Assembly (NCBI RefSeq): GCF_900104725.1
Contig: NZ_LT629758.1
Location: 496,001 to 560,000 of the forward strand
DNA: 64,000 nucleotides
Reading direction: 5' to 3'
Source: Actinoplanes derwentensis
GTDB taxonomy: Bacteria; Actinomycetota; Actinomycetes; Mycobacteriales; Micromonosporaceae
The notes beneath the pieces are model-generated. The model did no database searches and was not told where the DNA came from. It worked only from the letters and a program-made list of their open reading frames with translations. Below are positions 55,534 to 63,019 of the stretch, one piece after another. How positions within the stretch are numbered: position 1 is the stretch's first letter; the number at the start of each line of letters is the position of its first letter. The position numbers and the translations under genes are program-made.

Positions 55534-55785
55534 ATCAGGCGTCGACCTCGGGACGACCCTCGGCCCGATCACCTGCGTCGCCGGCTCGCGGTCGCCGCCG
55601 CGGTCGCCCTGCTCGCCGAGCATCTCCAGCTCAAAGCCGTCGCCGAAGGCAGCGAACACCAGGAACAACTGGAGCGGCTGCGGGACATGGGGTACCGCTA
55701 CGGACAGGGCTTCCTGATGGCCCGGCCGCTGCCCGCCGCCGACTGCGGCGCGCTGATGGCGGACGCCCCGGTACACGTCGCGTAG
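55534..55785. pseudogene. Mosaic of gene scraps: gnd 3' end joined to two pieces of the GGDEF-EAL gene
   Basis: 55534-55565 matches the last 31 bp of gnd and its stop (63019-63050, inverse coding sense) with one mismatch. 55556-55585 equals 47487-47516 of the GGDEF-EAL gene exactly. 55580-55785 equals 48949-49154, its 3' end and stop, with only three mismatches in 206 bp. The junctions lie on shared CCCTCGGCC and GCCGGC. No intact frame results. The final TAG followed by GTT forms TAGGTT six bases before the MFS start. The remaining part of the 55397-55794 gap holds only the hairpin. Confidence 0.9.
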
Positions 55786-55794
55786 GTTGCACCC

Positions 55795-57132
55795 ATGACC
55801 GTCATCACCGGCCATGTACGCACCTTCTACCAGCTCCTGCTCAACACCGGGCTGGTGTCGGTCATCAACTTCACGGTGTGGTTCGCCGTCACGTTCTGGA
55901 CCTACCTCCAGACGAAGTCGGTATTCGCCACCGGCCTGATCTCCGGCATCTTCCTGGTGCTGACCGCGTTCACCGGAATCTGGTTCGGCAGCCTCGTCGA
56001 CAACCATCGCAAGAAGACCGTCCTGCAGGGCTCGGCCGTCGCCTCGCTGGTGTTCTACGGCAGCGCGCTCGCGGTCTACCTGGTGGTTCCCGAGGCGGCG
56101 TTCCGGGACCCGGCCGACGCGCGGCTCTGGGCGTTCGTCCTGCTGCTGATGTCCGGGGTGATCGCCGGCAACATCCGCACCATCGCCCTGCCCACCCTGG
56201 TCACCCTGCTCATCGACGAGGACCGCCGGGACCGGGCCAACGGCCTCGTCGGCACCGTCTCCGGCACCACGTTCCTGGTGACGTCGGTGATCTCCGGGGT
56301 GCTGGTGGCCTTCGACGGGATGCTCTCGGTGCTGCTTTTGGCCCTGGTGGTGCTCGGGCTGTCGGTGCTGCACCTGGTCTTCGTGCCGATCCCGGAGATG
56401 GTGTCGCCGCACGAATCCGGCGCCACCTCCGGCATCGACGTCCGCGGCACACTGCGGATCATCGCGGGCGTGCCCGGCCTGTTCGCGCTGATCCTGTTCA
56501 GCACGCTCAACAACTTCCTCGGCGGCGTGTTCATGGCCCTCGCCGACGCGTACGGCCTGTCCCTGGTCTCGGTCCAGGCTTGGGGTCTGCTCTGGGGTGT
56601 GCTCAGCACCGGCATGATCATCGGCGGCATCGCGGTGTCCCGCACCGGCCTCGGCAAACGCCCGCTGCGCCTGCTGCTGCTGATCAACATGGTGCTGTGG
56701 GCGATCATCATGATCTTCCCGCTGTGGGCGTCGATCATCCCGATGGCGATCGGCATGTACCTGTACATGCTGCTCATGCCCTACGCGGAAGCCGCCGAGC
56801 AGACCATTCTGCAGCGGGTGGTGCCGTACGAACGTCAGGGCCGGGTCTTCGGCCTCGCCCAGAGTGTCGAACAGGCCGCGTCACCCCTGACCGCGTTCCT
56901 GATCTCGCCGATCACCCAGTTCATCTTCATCCCGTTCATGTCCGACGGCGGAGCCGGGGCCGCGGCCATCGGATCCTGGTTCGGCACCGGAGCCGACCGG
57001 GGAATCGCCCTGGTCTTCGTCCTGACCGGTGTCCTCGGCATCCTGGCCACCGCGATCGCCCTGGCCAGTCGCCCGTACCGGGCGCTGTCCGCCCGGGTGG
57101 CCTCAGCGGAACCCGAACCTGCCCCGGCCTGA
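55795..57132 (+). CDS. MFS transporter
   Basis: 445 residues with twelve hydrophobic segments in two groups of six. Motif-A-like sequences are GSLVDNHRKKTVLQ after helix 2 and RTGLGKRPLRLL in the second half. The C-terminal loop has VPYERQGRVFGLAQSVEQAASPL. The family includes drug and metabolite exporters of the DHA3-like type; the substrate cannot be inferred. A TAGGTT box six bases upstream of the ATG, partly supplied by the gene-scrap mosaic, would give a leaderless transcript; there is no SD. Confidence 0.88.
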   Translation: MTVITGHVRTFYQLLLNTGLVSVINFTVWFAVTFWTYLQTKSVFATGLISGIFLVLTAFTGIWFGSLVDNHRKKTVLQGSAVASLVFYGSALAVYLVVPEAAFRDPADARLWAFVLLLMSGVIAGNIRTIALPTLVTLLIDEDRRDRANGLVGTVSGTTFLVTSVISGVLVAFDGMLSVLLLALVVLGLSVLHLVFVPIPEMVSPHESGATSGIDVRGTLRIIAGVPGLFALILFSTLNNFLGGVFMALADAYGLSLVSVQAWGLLWGVLSTGMIIGGIAVSRTGLGKRPLRLLLLINMVLWAIIMIFPLWASIIPMAIGMYLYMLLMPYAEAAEQTILQRVVPYERQGRVFGLAQSVEQAASPLTAFLISPITQFIFIPFMSDGGAGAAAIGSWFGTGADRGIALVFVLTGVLGILATAIALASRPYRALSARVASAEPEPAPA

Positions 57133-57166
57133 GCGGAGGTGAACCGGTGCGTGCGGCTCGTTTCGC

Positions 57167-57172
57167 TAGGGT
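57167..57172 (+). promoter_or_regulatory. -10 box of a leaderless promoter (nitrilase-family gene)
   Basis: TAGGGT is six bases before ATG 57179 and no SD is present, consistent with a leaderless transcript. Confidence 0.45.
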
Positions 57173-57178
57173 GCTGCG

Positions 57179-58030
57179 ATGGCCGCCGCAGAGGGAAGCA
57201 TCCGGATCGCCGTCGCGCAGACAACGGTCACCACCGACCCCGGTGTGAACGGTGCGGCCGTCCGTGCCGCGATGCGCCGGGCCGCGGACCAGGGCGCGCG
57301 CCTGGTGCATTTCGGGGAGGGCGCCCTGTCCGGCTATGCCGGGGCCGCCAAGTCGCACTACACCGGCTGGTCCATCGACTGGGCGCCGGTCGCCGCGGAA
57401 CTGCGCCGCACCATGGCCCTGGCCGCCGAACTGGGGATCTGGGTGGTGCTGGGCGGCAACCACCGGTTGACCGGCGCGAACCGGCCCCACAACTCACTCT
57501 GGGTGATCAACGACCGTGGTGAACTCGCCGACCGTTACGACAAACGGTTCCTGTCGCACTCCGAGGTCACCGGCTTCTACACACCCGGCGACCATGCCTG
57601 TGTCTTCGACGTGGACGGTTTCCGGTTCGGGTGCCTGCTCTGCATCGAGGTGAACTTCCCCGAACTGTGGATGGAACAGCTGACACTCGGCGTGGACTGT
57701 GTGCTCTTCTCCACGTACTCCGACGATCCGATCTTCGAGATCATCGCCCGTGGCCACGCCGCCGCCAACAATTTCTGGGTCAGCATCGCGCTGCCCGCCC
57801 AGTGCGCACCGTCCGGCCCGTCCGCGCTGGTCGGCCCGCACGGCTACCTGCTGCGCCAGGCCCGCCCGGACAGCCCGGACGTGATCTGCGCCGACCTGAA
57901 CCGCGCCGACCCCACACTCGACTTCGCCCTCAACAAGGCCCGCCCGTGGCGCGGGACCGCCCGCGCCGGCCACCTCTACACCACCCACCAGACCTCCGAT
58001 CCCCGGAGCGCCGACCGAACCGCCATCTGA
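57179..58030 (+). CDS. Carbon-nitrogen hydrolase (nitrilase superfamily)
   Basis: 283 residues. The Glu-Lys-Cys triad is visible: Glu47 in HFGEGALSGY, Lys in YDKRFLSHSE and Cys in CLLCIEVNFPE. The superfamily hydrolyses amides, carbamoyls or nitriles through a covalent thioester. Substrate unknown; the branch resembles predicted amidohydrolases rather than true nitrilases. It is soluble with no signal peptide. It ends 155 bp before the Cys-rich peptide gene and has its own promoter, so membership of that operon is unlikely but not excluded. Confidence 0.88.
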   Translation: MAAAEGSIRIAVAQTTVTTDPGVNGAAVRAAMRRAADQGARLVHFGEGALSGYAGAAKSHYTGWSIDWAPVAAELRRTMALAAELGIWVVLGGNHRLTGANRPHNSLWVINDRGELADRYDKRFLSHSEVTGFYTPGDHACVFDVDGFRFGCLLCIEVNFPELWMEQLTLGVDCVLFSTYSDDPIFEIIARGHAAANNFWVSIALPAQCAPSGPSALVGPHGYLLRQARPDSPDVICADLNRADPTLDFALNKARPWRGTARAGHLYTTHQTSDPRSADRTAI

Positions 58031-58078
58031 GTCGGACCGGCCATCAGCCGGACGAAGGGCCTTTCCGGGACTTCTTAC

Positions 58079-58118
58079 GTCAAGCGGACGCCAAGTGCAC
58101 GCCAAGTACCCGGCAAAC
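58079..58118 (+). promoter_or_regulatory. Four heptamer direct repeats at 11-bp spacing, candidate SARP operator
   Basis: GTCAAGC (58079), GCCAAGT (58090), GCCAAGT (58101) and GGCAAAC (58112) are each separated by exactly four bases. SARP regulators such as ActII-ORF4 bind heptamer repeats with this one-turn period, usually about 8 bp upstream of the -10. A possible CACGAT -10 begins at 58128. The Cys-rich peptide gene starts 67 bp beyond the last repeat, and a SARP gene closes the operon. Confidence 0.65.
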
Positions 58119-58184
58119 GCCCGGTGCCACGATCTCCGCAAGCCGGCACCGGCCGGCTGTCGGATCGATCGTGAGGAGTTCGCG

Positions 58185-58355
58185 ATGAAGATGTTCAACG
58201 CGCTCGGGGACCGCCTGCTGGGCCTGGTCCTGCCCACCGCCACGGTGTCGGCGGCCTCCGCTCTCGCCTGCTGGGACACCGGCGTGAGCTGCGGCGTCAG
58301 CAAGACCCGCTACTGCTGCGACAGCGGCAACTGCTACTGCGTCTGCCACTGCTGA
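58185..58355 (+). CDS. Precursor of a Cys-rich (8 Cys) exported peptide
   Basis: 56 residues from ATG 58185 (GAGGAG six bases upstream). Residues 1-28 are leader-like: MKMFNALGDRLLG, a hydrophobic stretch and an A-L-A site at 26-28 that fits signal peptidase. The remaining 28 residues hold cysteines at 29, 36, 44, 45, 50, 52, 54 and 56, ending CYCVCHC, with Gly, Ser and one Trp between them. An even number suits four disulfides, although metal binding or other crosslinks cannot be excluded. No lanthionine, radical SAM or YcaO enzyme gene is nearby. The genes behind it encode thiol redox, export and proteolytic functions, so it is read as the substrate of those proteins. Confidence 0.8.
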   Translation: MKMFNALGDRLLGLVLPTATVSAASALACWDTGVSCGVSKTRYCCDSGNCYCVCHC

Positions 58356-58414
58356 TCCGCTCGCGGGCCGGGCGGCCGTCGTGCCGTCCGGTTCCGCCTC
58401 ACGACGGAGGTTCC

Positions 58415-58960
58415 ATGGCGTACGTCGAGATCTGCGGCCGTCTCCTGATCGGCGCGGTCTTCCTGTGGGCGGTGGCCGGCAAACTGCGCGGCCGGGGGTC
58501 CTTCACTGCTTTCGCCGAGTCGATCCGGGCCATGCCGGGTGTCCCGAAACGGCGCCTGCGCGTGGTCGCGGCCCTGACCGTCACGGCCGAGGCCGCGGTG
58601 CCGTTCCTGTTGCTGTCCGAGATCACCGCGCCGGCCGGGCTGCTGCTGGCCATCGGCCTGCTGGCCGTCTTCGTCACCGCGATCGCGGCGGCGTTGCGGC
58701 AGCGCACCATGGCCACCTGTCAGTGTTTCGGCTCGGCTCCGGTCACGTTGGGCCGCCGGCATCTGATCCGCAACGGACTGCTCGTGACCGTGGCGCTGGC
58801 CGCTCTCGCCGGTACCGCCGACCAGACCCCGGCGGCACCGGCCGGAGTGCTGATCGCAGTCTCGGCCGGACTGCTGGGGACGGTGCTGATCGTGTTCTTC
58901 GACGAACTCGTCGGACTGTTCGCCGCCCCGCGCGGGGCTCTCCCAGGGAGACCAGGATGA
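58415..58960 (+). CDS. MauE/DoxX-type membrane protein, probable disulfide carrier
   Basis: 181 residues, ATG 58415 with GGAGG five bases upstream. There are four to five transmembrane helices. The conserved pair of the MauE family is seen as TCQCFG near residue 109. In methylotrophs MauE, with MauD, is needed to form the many disulfides of the methylamine dehydrogenase small subunit, and MauE is thought to pass electrons much like DsbB or VKOR. Here it directly follows an eight-Cys peptide and overlaps the thioredoxin gene (ATGA), so the same task is inferred. Confidence 0.85.
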   Translation: MAYVEICGRLLIGAVFLWAVAGKLRGRGSFTAFAESIRAMPGVPKRRLRVVAALTVTAEAAVPFLLLSEITAPAGLLLAIGLLAVFVTAIAAALRQRTMATCQCFGSAPVTLGRRHLIRNGLLVTVALAALAGTADQTPAAPAGVLIAVSAGLLGTVLIVFFDELVGLFAAPRGALPGRPG

Positions 58961-59544
58961 TCTTCATTGTCGCGGCCCTCGTGCTCGTCGGGCTGCTCGG
59001 TGTACTCAATCTCGCCCTCAGCATCGGCATCATCCGCCGGCTGCGGGAACAGCAGGACCAGGAACCCCGGCAGACCGGCCGCCCGGACCCGGTGCTGCCG
59101 CCCGGCGCTATCGCCGGCCCGTTCACCGCGACCACCGTGGACGGCGAACCGGCCGGCACGTCCCCGGCCCTGGTCGGGTTCTTCTCCCCGGGCTGCGGAT
59201 CGTGTGCCGAGTTGCTGCCCGCCTTCACCTCCTACGCGGCCCGGACGCCCGGCGGCCGGGAGCGGGTGCTCGCGGTGATCTCCGGCCCGGAGGAGATGGC
59301 CACCGAATATCTCGACGCACTGGCGCCGGTGGCTCAGGTCGTGCTCGCGTCACCGGGCGCGCCGGTGCTGGCCGCCTTCCAGACGAAGGCCTACCCGGCC
59401 GTCTACCTGCTCGGTGACGACCGCCGGGTGCTGTTCAGCGGTGGCCGGATCGACGACTTCCCGGCGCAGGTACCCGCCCTTCCCACGCTGCCCGCGGCAC
59501 TGCAGCCGTCCATCGGGGATCTCCAGCCGTCGGCTGGGGCGTGA
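58957..59544 (+). CDS. MauD/TlpA-like membrane-anchored thioredoxin
   Basis: 195 residues from ATG 58957, overlapping the MauE stop in ATGA and preceded by GGGAG. One N-terminal helix (IFIVAALVLVGLLGVLNLAL) places the domain outside the membrane. The redoxin fold has the active site FFSPGCGSCAELLPAF (CxxC), and a cis-Pro-like KAYPAVYLLGDD near residue 155. MauD-type proteins introduce or shuffle disulfides in exported Cys-rich proteins. It ends with TGATG onto the exporter gene, so MauE, this protein and the exporter are translated in series. Confidence 0.87.
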   Translation: MIFIVAALVLVGLLGVLNLALSIGIIRRLREQQDQEPRQTGRPDPVLPPGAIAGPFTATTVDGEPAGTSPALVGFFSPGCGSCAELLPAFTSYAARTPGGRERVLAVISGPEEMATEYLDALAPVAQVVLASPGAPVLAAFQTKAYPAVYLLGDDRRVLFSGGRIDDFPAQVPALPTLPAALQPSIGDLQPSAGA

Positions 59545-61367
59545 TGGCCGGGTTGCGGTCCGCGGCGGCGCAGGCCACCAGCCTGACGGTACGGGCGGCG
59601 CCCGCCGTGGTCGCCGGATATCTCCTGGTCGCGGTGCTGGAGTCGGCGGCCCCGGTGGCCACCGCCTGGCTGACCAAACTGATCCTGGACGGGCTGACCG
59701 CCGGATCCGGTGTGCCGCTGGGGCTGATCGGGGGACTGGCGGCGACCGGTGTGGTCGCCGGGCTCGCCGGTCCGGCCGGTGGCTACCTGCGCGTCGAACT
59801 CGGCCGGCGGGTCCGGCTGCACGCCACGGACGTCCTGTTCGCGGCCACCGAACGGTTCACCGGGCTGAGCCGGTTCGAGAACCCCCGCTTCCTCGACCGG
59901 CTCCGCCTCGCCCAGCAAGGTGTGGACAGCTCACCCGACTTCGTCACCGGGTTGTTCGGACTCGGCCGGGGCACGCTGACGCTTATCGGATTCGTCGCCG
60001 CACTGCTGGTGCTGAGCCCGATCATGACCGGGATCGTGCTGGCCGCCGGCGTACCCATGCTGGTCATCGAGATCCTGCTGTCCCGCCGCCGGGCGGCGGT
60101 CACCTGGCAGGTGGGGCCGACCGAACGCCGCGAACTCTTCTACCGCACCCTGCTGACCGATGTGGACGCGGCGAAGGAGATCCGGCTGTTCGGTTCGGGG
60201 TCGTTCCTGCGAGCCCGGATGACCACCGAGCGGAAGACCGCGGACCGGGTGCACCGGCGGATGGAACTGCGGACGCTGCGAGCGGAGGGCCTTCTGGCCG
60301 CGCTGACCGCCGTGATCGCCGGGGGAGGCCTGTTCTGGGCGGTGCTGGCCGCCGTCCGAGGCGCTCTCACCGTCGGTGACGTGTCGATGTTCGTCGCTGC
60401 CGTCGTCGGTGTTCAGGGCGCTCTCCGCTCGGTGGTGTCCGAACTCGCCGCCACCCACCACAGCCTTCTGCTGTTCGGCCACTATCGGGCCGTCGTGCAT
60501 GCCGGCCCCGATCTGCCCGAGCCCGCTCACTCGCGGGAACTGCCGGAACTGCGGCAGGGCCTGCGACTGCGGGACGTCTGGTTCCGCTACGGCGACGACC
60601 ACCCGTGGATCCTGCGGGGCGTCGACCTGTTCATCCCGCACGGCTCGACGGTCGCCCTGGTGGGGTTGAACGGCGCCGGCAAGAGCACCCTGGTCAAACT
60701 GTTGTGCCGGTTCTACGACCCGCAGCAGGGCTCGATCACCTGGGACGGCGTCGACCTGCGCGACGTGCCGGCCGGGCGGCTGCGCGACCGGATCAGCGCG
60801 GTCTTCCAGGACCACATGAACTACGACCTGACCGCCGCCGAGAACATCGCCCTGGGCGACATCGGCTCCCTGATCGCTGGTTCCCACCGCGGGGACGATC
60901 GGATTCGGGGCGCTGCCGAACGTGCCGGTGTCCATGACCTCCTCGCCGGGCTGCCCCGCGGCTACGACACCTTGCTGACCAGGCTGTTCTTCGAAGGCCT
61001 GGGAGACAGTGACGGGGCCGAGACCGGGGTGGTGCTGTCCGGTGGTCAGTGGCAGCGCCTCGCCCTGGCCCGGGCCCTGGTCCGGGACCGCCGTGACCTG
61101 ATGATCCTCGACGAGCCGAGTTCCGGCCTCGACCCGCAGGCCGAGCACGACGTGCACGAACGGGTTCGTGAACACCGGTCCGGCGCCACCAGCCTGCTCA
61201 TCTCGCACCGCCTGAACACGGTCCGCAGCGCGGATCTGATCGTCGTCCTGTCCGACGGCCGCATCCTCGAACAGGGCGACCACGACACCCTGATGGCGGC
61301 TGGCGGCAGCTACGCCCAGTTGTTCACCCTGCAATCGGAGGGCTACCGCGATGAGCTGGTCCGCTAG
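59544..61367 (+). CDS. ABC exporter (TMD-NBD), probable peptide exporter
   Basis: 607 residues from ATG 59544; GTG 59541 is equally close. Six transmembrane helices fill residues 1-310. The ATPase has Walker A LVGLNGAGKSTLV, Q-loop AVFQDHMNYDL, signature VLSGGQWQRLALARALV, Walker B LMILDEPSSGLDP with catalytic Glu, and H-loop ISHRLNTV. Homodimeric type-IV exporters of this form carry peptides, lipids or drugs. There is no N-terminal C39 peptidase, so leader removal must be done by another enzyme, presumably the S26 protein encoded next. It overlaps that gene by 17 bp. Confidence 0.92.
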   Translation: MAGLRSAAAQATSLTVRAAPAVVAGYLLVAVLESAAPVATAWLTKLILDGLTAGSGVPLGLIGGLAATGVVAGLAGPAGGYLRVELGRRVRLHATDVLFAATERFTGLSRFENPRFLDRLRLAQQGVDSSPDFVTGLFGLGRGTLTLIGFVAALLVLSPIMTGIVLAAGVPMLVIEILLSRRRAAVTWQVGPTERRELFYRTLLTDVDAAKEIRLFGSGSFLRARMTTERKTADRVHRRMELRTLRAEGLLAALTAVIAGGGLFWAVLAAVRGALTVGDVSMFVAAVVGVQGALRSVVSELAATHHSLLLFGHYRAVVHAGPDLPEPAHSRELPELRQGLRLRDVWFRYGDDHPWILRGVDLFIPHGSTVALVGLNGAGKSTLVKLLCRFYDPQQGSITWDGVDLRDVPAGRLRDRISAVFQDHMNYDLTAAENIALGDIGSLIAGSHRGDDRIRGAAERAGVHDLLAGLPRGYDTLLTRLFFEGLGDSDGAETGVVLSGGQWQRLALARALVRDRRDLMILDEPSSGLDPQAEHDVHERVREHRSGATSLLISHRLNTVRSADLIVVLSDGRILEQGDHDTLMAAGGSYAQLFTLQSEGYRDELVR

Positions 61368-61788
61368 CACCGCCCCACCCGTCGATTCTCGTGGGCGGCG
61401 GGTGCCGGCCGTACTCCGCGAGTGCTGGGCCGCGATCTTCCGCCGGCGCTGGGTCGCCGTCGTCGACGGGCGCAGCATGGAACCGACGCTGAGTGAAGGC
61501 GACCGGCTGCTGATCCGCAGGTGCGCCCCGGCCGGGGTGCGCCGGGGCGACATCGTGGTGGCCCGTGAGCCGCTGTCCACCCTGCCGGGCCGGCTGGTGG
61601 TCAAACGTGCGGTGGCCGTGCCGGGCGATCCGGTTCCGCCCCGGCTCGGACTCGCCGGTGACGTAGTCCCGGAGGGGGCGCTGGTCGTGCTCGGCGACAA
61701 CCCGGACCAGAGCCGCGACTCCCGGGACTTCGGTTACCTGCCCGCCTCCCATCTGCTCGGAGTGGCCGTCCGGACCCTGATCACTTGA
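61351..61788 (+). CDS. Short S26-family signal peptidase
   Basis: 145 residues. The catalytic Ser is in DGRSMEPTL, the Lys in LVVKRAVAVPGD, and the LGDNPDQSRDSRDFG block completes the S26 core. Type-I signal peptidases normally begin with one or two membrane anchors. Here residues 1-35 are Arg-rich and only a short hydrophobic strand (WVAVV) precedes the Ser, so anchoring may depend on a partner such as the exporter. Gene position in the operon and the A-x-A site of the precursor suggest it trims the Cys-rich peptide. It converges with the SARP gene, overlapping it by eight bases. Confidence 0.88.
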   Translation: MSWSASTAPPVDSRGRRVPAVLRECWAAIFRRRWVAVVDGRSMEPTLSEGDRLLIRRCAPAGVRRGDIVVAREPLSTLPGRLVVKRAVAVPGDPVPPRLGLAGDVVPEGALVVLGDNPDQSRDSRDFGYLPASHLLGVAVRTLIT

Positions 61789-62680
61789 GCAGGAGTTCGG
61801 CGGCGGAGATGCAGTTCTCCAGCGAGCGGCGCATCTGCAGGCGCTGTTCCTCGGCGATCGTCTCCTGCCGGTTGTAGAAGCCGATCAGGCCCCGCATCCC
61901 CTCGACGATCTTGTCTACGTGATCGACCGGCTCGGAGTCGGGTTCCAGCAGGACCCGATGCAGGCGCTGCACCTCCGGGCCCGGGTCGACGCCGAGCGTT
62001 CCCACCAGGTGTTCGCGCAGCCGGCGGTAGGCGTCGAGAGCCTCCGCCGGGCGCCCGCACCGGTGCAGGGCGATCATCAACTGGGTGGTCAGTTGTTCGG
62101 CGCCGGGGTACTCGACGACGGCGCCGGCCAGGACCTCCACCACGTCGTGCGGGCGGTCCAGGCCCAGCAGGGCATGCGCGTGCGCGCCCAGCAAGGTCAG
62201 CCGCTCGCTGGCCAGGCCGGCCCGCACCCGATCGGCCCAGTCACCGGTCATCCCGGCCAGTGGCTCGCCCTGCCACAGGATCAATCCGGCCGCCGCCAGC
62301 CGGGCCGCGCCGGTGAAGTCGTCGCCCGCCAGCCGGGCCCGTGCCTCCCGAGACAGCTCCCGGGCCCGGTTGAGGTCCACTTCCGGGCCGGGGACAGTCA
62401 GACGATAGCCGTCTCCGGCCCGGTCCAGGCGAGCCGTCCCGTTCGGTTCCGCGGCCCGTCGTAACACCTTCCGCAGCCTGGTCACATAGGACTGGACACT
62501 GGTTCTCGCCGCCGCCGGCGGATCGTCCGACCACACCCTTTCGATCAGCACGTTGACCGGAACCGGCAACCCCACCGAGAACGCCAGGGCGGCCAGGACC
62601 GCCCGTTGTTTCGGCGGACCGACCGGCACCTGTTCTCCGTGCGCCAACAATTCCACCGGCCCCAACAGCCGTAACTCCAC
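61781..62680 (-). CDS. SARP-family transcriptional activator (OmpR-like HTH plus BTAD)
   Basis: 299 residues from GTG 62680, with GGGGGAGG five bases upstream; a longer frame to 62881 has no such site. Residues 1-95 are the winged helix of SARP proteins (LRLLGPVELLAHG, then LIERVWSDDPPAAARTSVQSYVTRLRKVLR). Residues about 100-245 form the bacterial transcriptional activation domain (BTAD). There is no ATPase or TPR extension, so it is a small SARP like ActII-ORF4. These activate adjacent secondary-metabolite genes by binding 11-bp-spaced heptamers, such as those at 58079-58118. The 200 bp upstream of its start (62681-62880) show no clear regulatory motif. Confidence 0.92.
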   Translation of the reverse strand: MELRLLGPVELLAHGEQVPVGPPKQRAVLAALAFSVGLPVPVNVLIERVWSDDPPAAARTSVQSYVTRLRKVLRRAAEPNGTARLDRAGDGYRLTVPGPEVDLNRARELSREARARLAGDDFTGAARLAAAGLILWQGEPLAGMTGDWADRVRAGLASERLTLLGAHAHALLGLDRPHDVVEVLAGAVVEYPGAEQLTTQLMIALHRCGRPAEALDAYRRLREHLVGTLGVDPGPEVQRLHRVLLEPDSEPVDHVDKIVEGMRGLIGFYNRQETIAEEQRLQMRRSLENCISAAELLLK

Positions 62681-62970
62681 CGCTGCCTCCCCCGTGAGAC
62701 ACCCATGCCTGATCAGCACGGCCCACAGTGCCCCCTCGTGGGTGATCACTATGGAGATCGGCATCGATACTATGCGTTGTCGAACGGTGGGGCGGAGGTC
62801 TGTCCACAGGGGCCGGACGTGCGCTGTCCGGCCGGCGTGCATCATGCCTGGCCGTGACCGAGACCGGACGTGTTGCAACAAGTCGGAAAAGATTCGTGGA
62901 TCTCGGACGGCAGCGAGCCGATGCCGGGTGGCCGGCGCAGCGGGCCGGATGCCGAGCGGGCGGCCGGAAA

Positions 62971-63008
62971 CGAACGGGCCCGGCCGCGACAGCGACCGGG
63001 CCCATTCG
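62971..63008 (-). terminator. Hairpin terminator downstream of gnd
   Basis: CGAACGGGCCCGG (62971-62983) pairs with 62996-63008 over 13 bp with one mismatch, loop 12 nt. It lies 11 bp past the leftward gnd stop. No U tract. Confidence 0.6.
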
Positions 63009-63019
63009 GAAACCGGAGA

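Noticed and set aside
57179..58030. Nitrilase-family gene as first gene of the Cys-rich peptide operon
   Set aside because: It has its own leaderless promoter, and a 155-bp gap containing the SARP-type repeats separates it from the peptide gene.
58185..58355. Lanthipeptide, lasso or thiopeptide precursor
   Set aside because: No LanM/LanBC, radical SAM, YcaO or lasso cyclase gene is nearby. The flanking genes encode thiol-redox functions instead.
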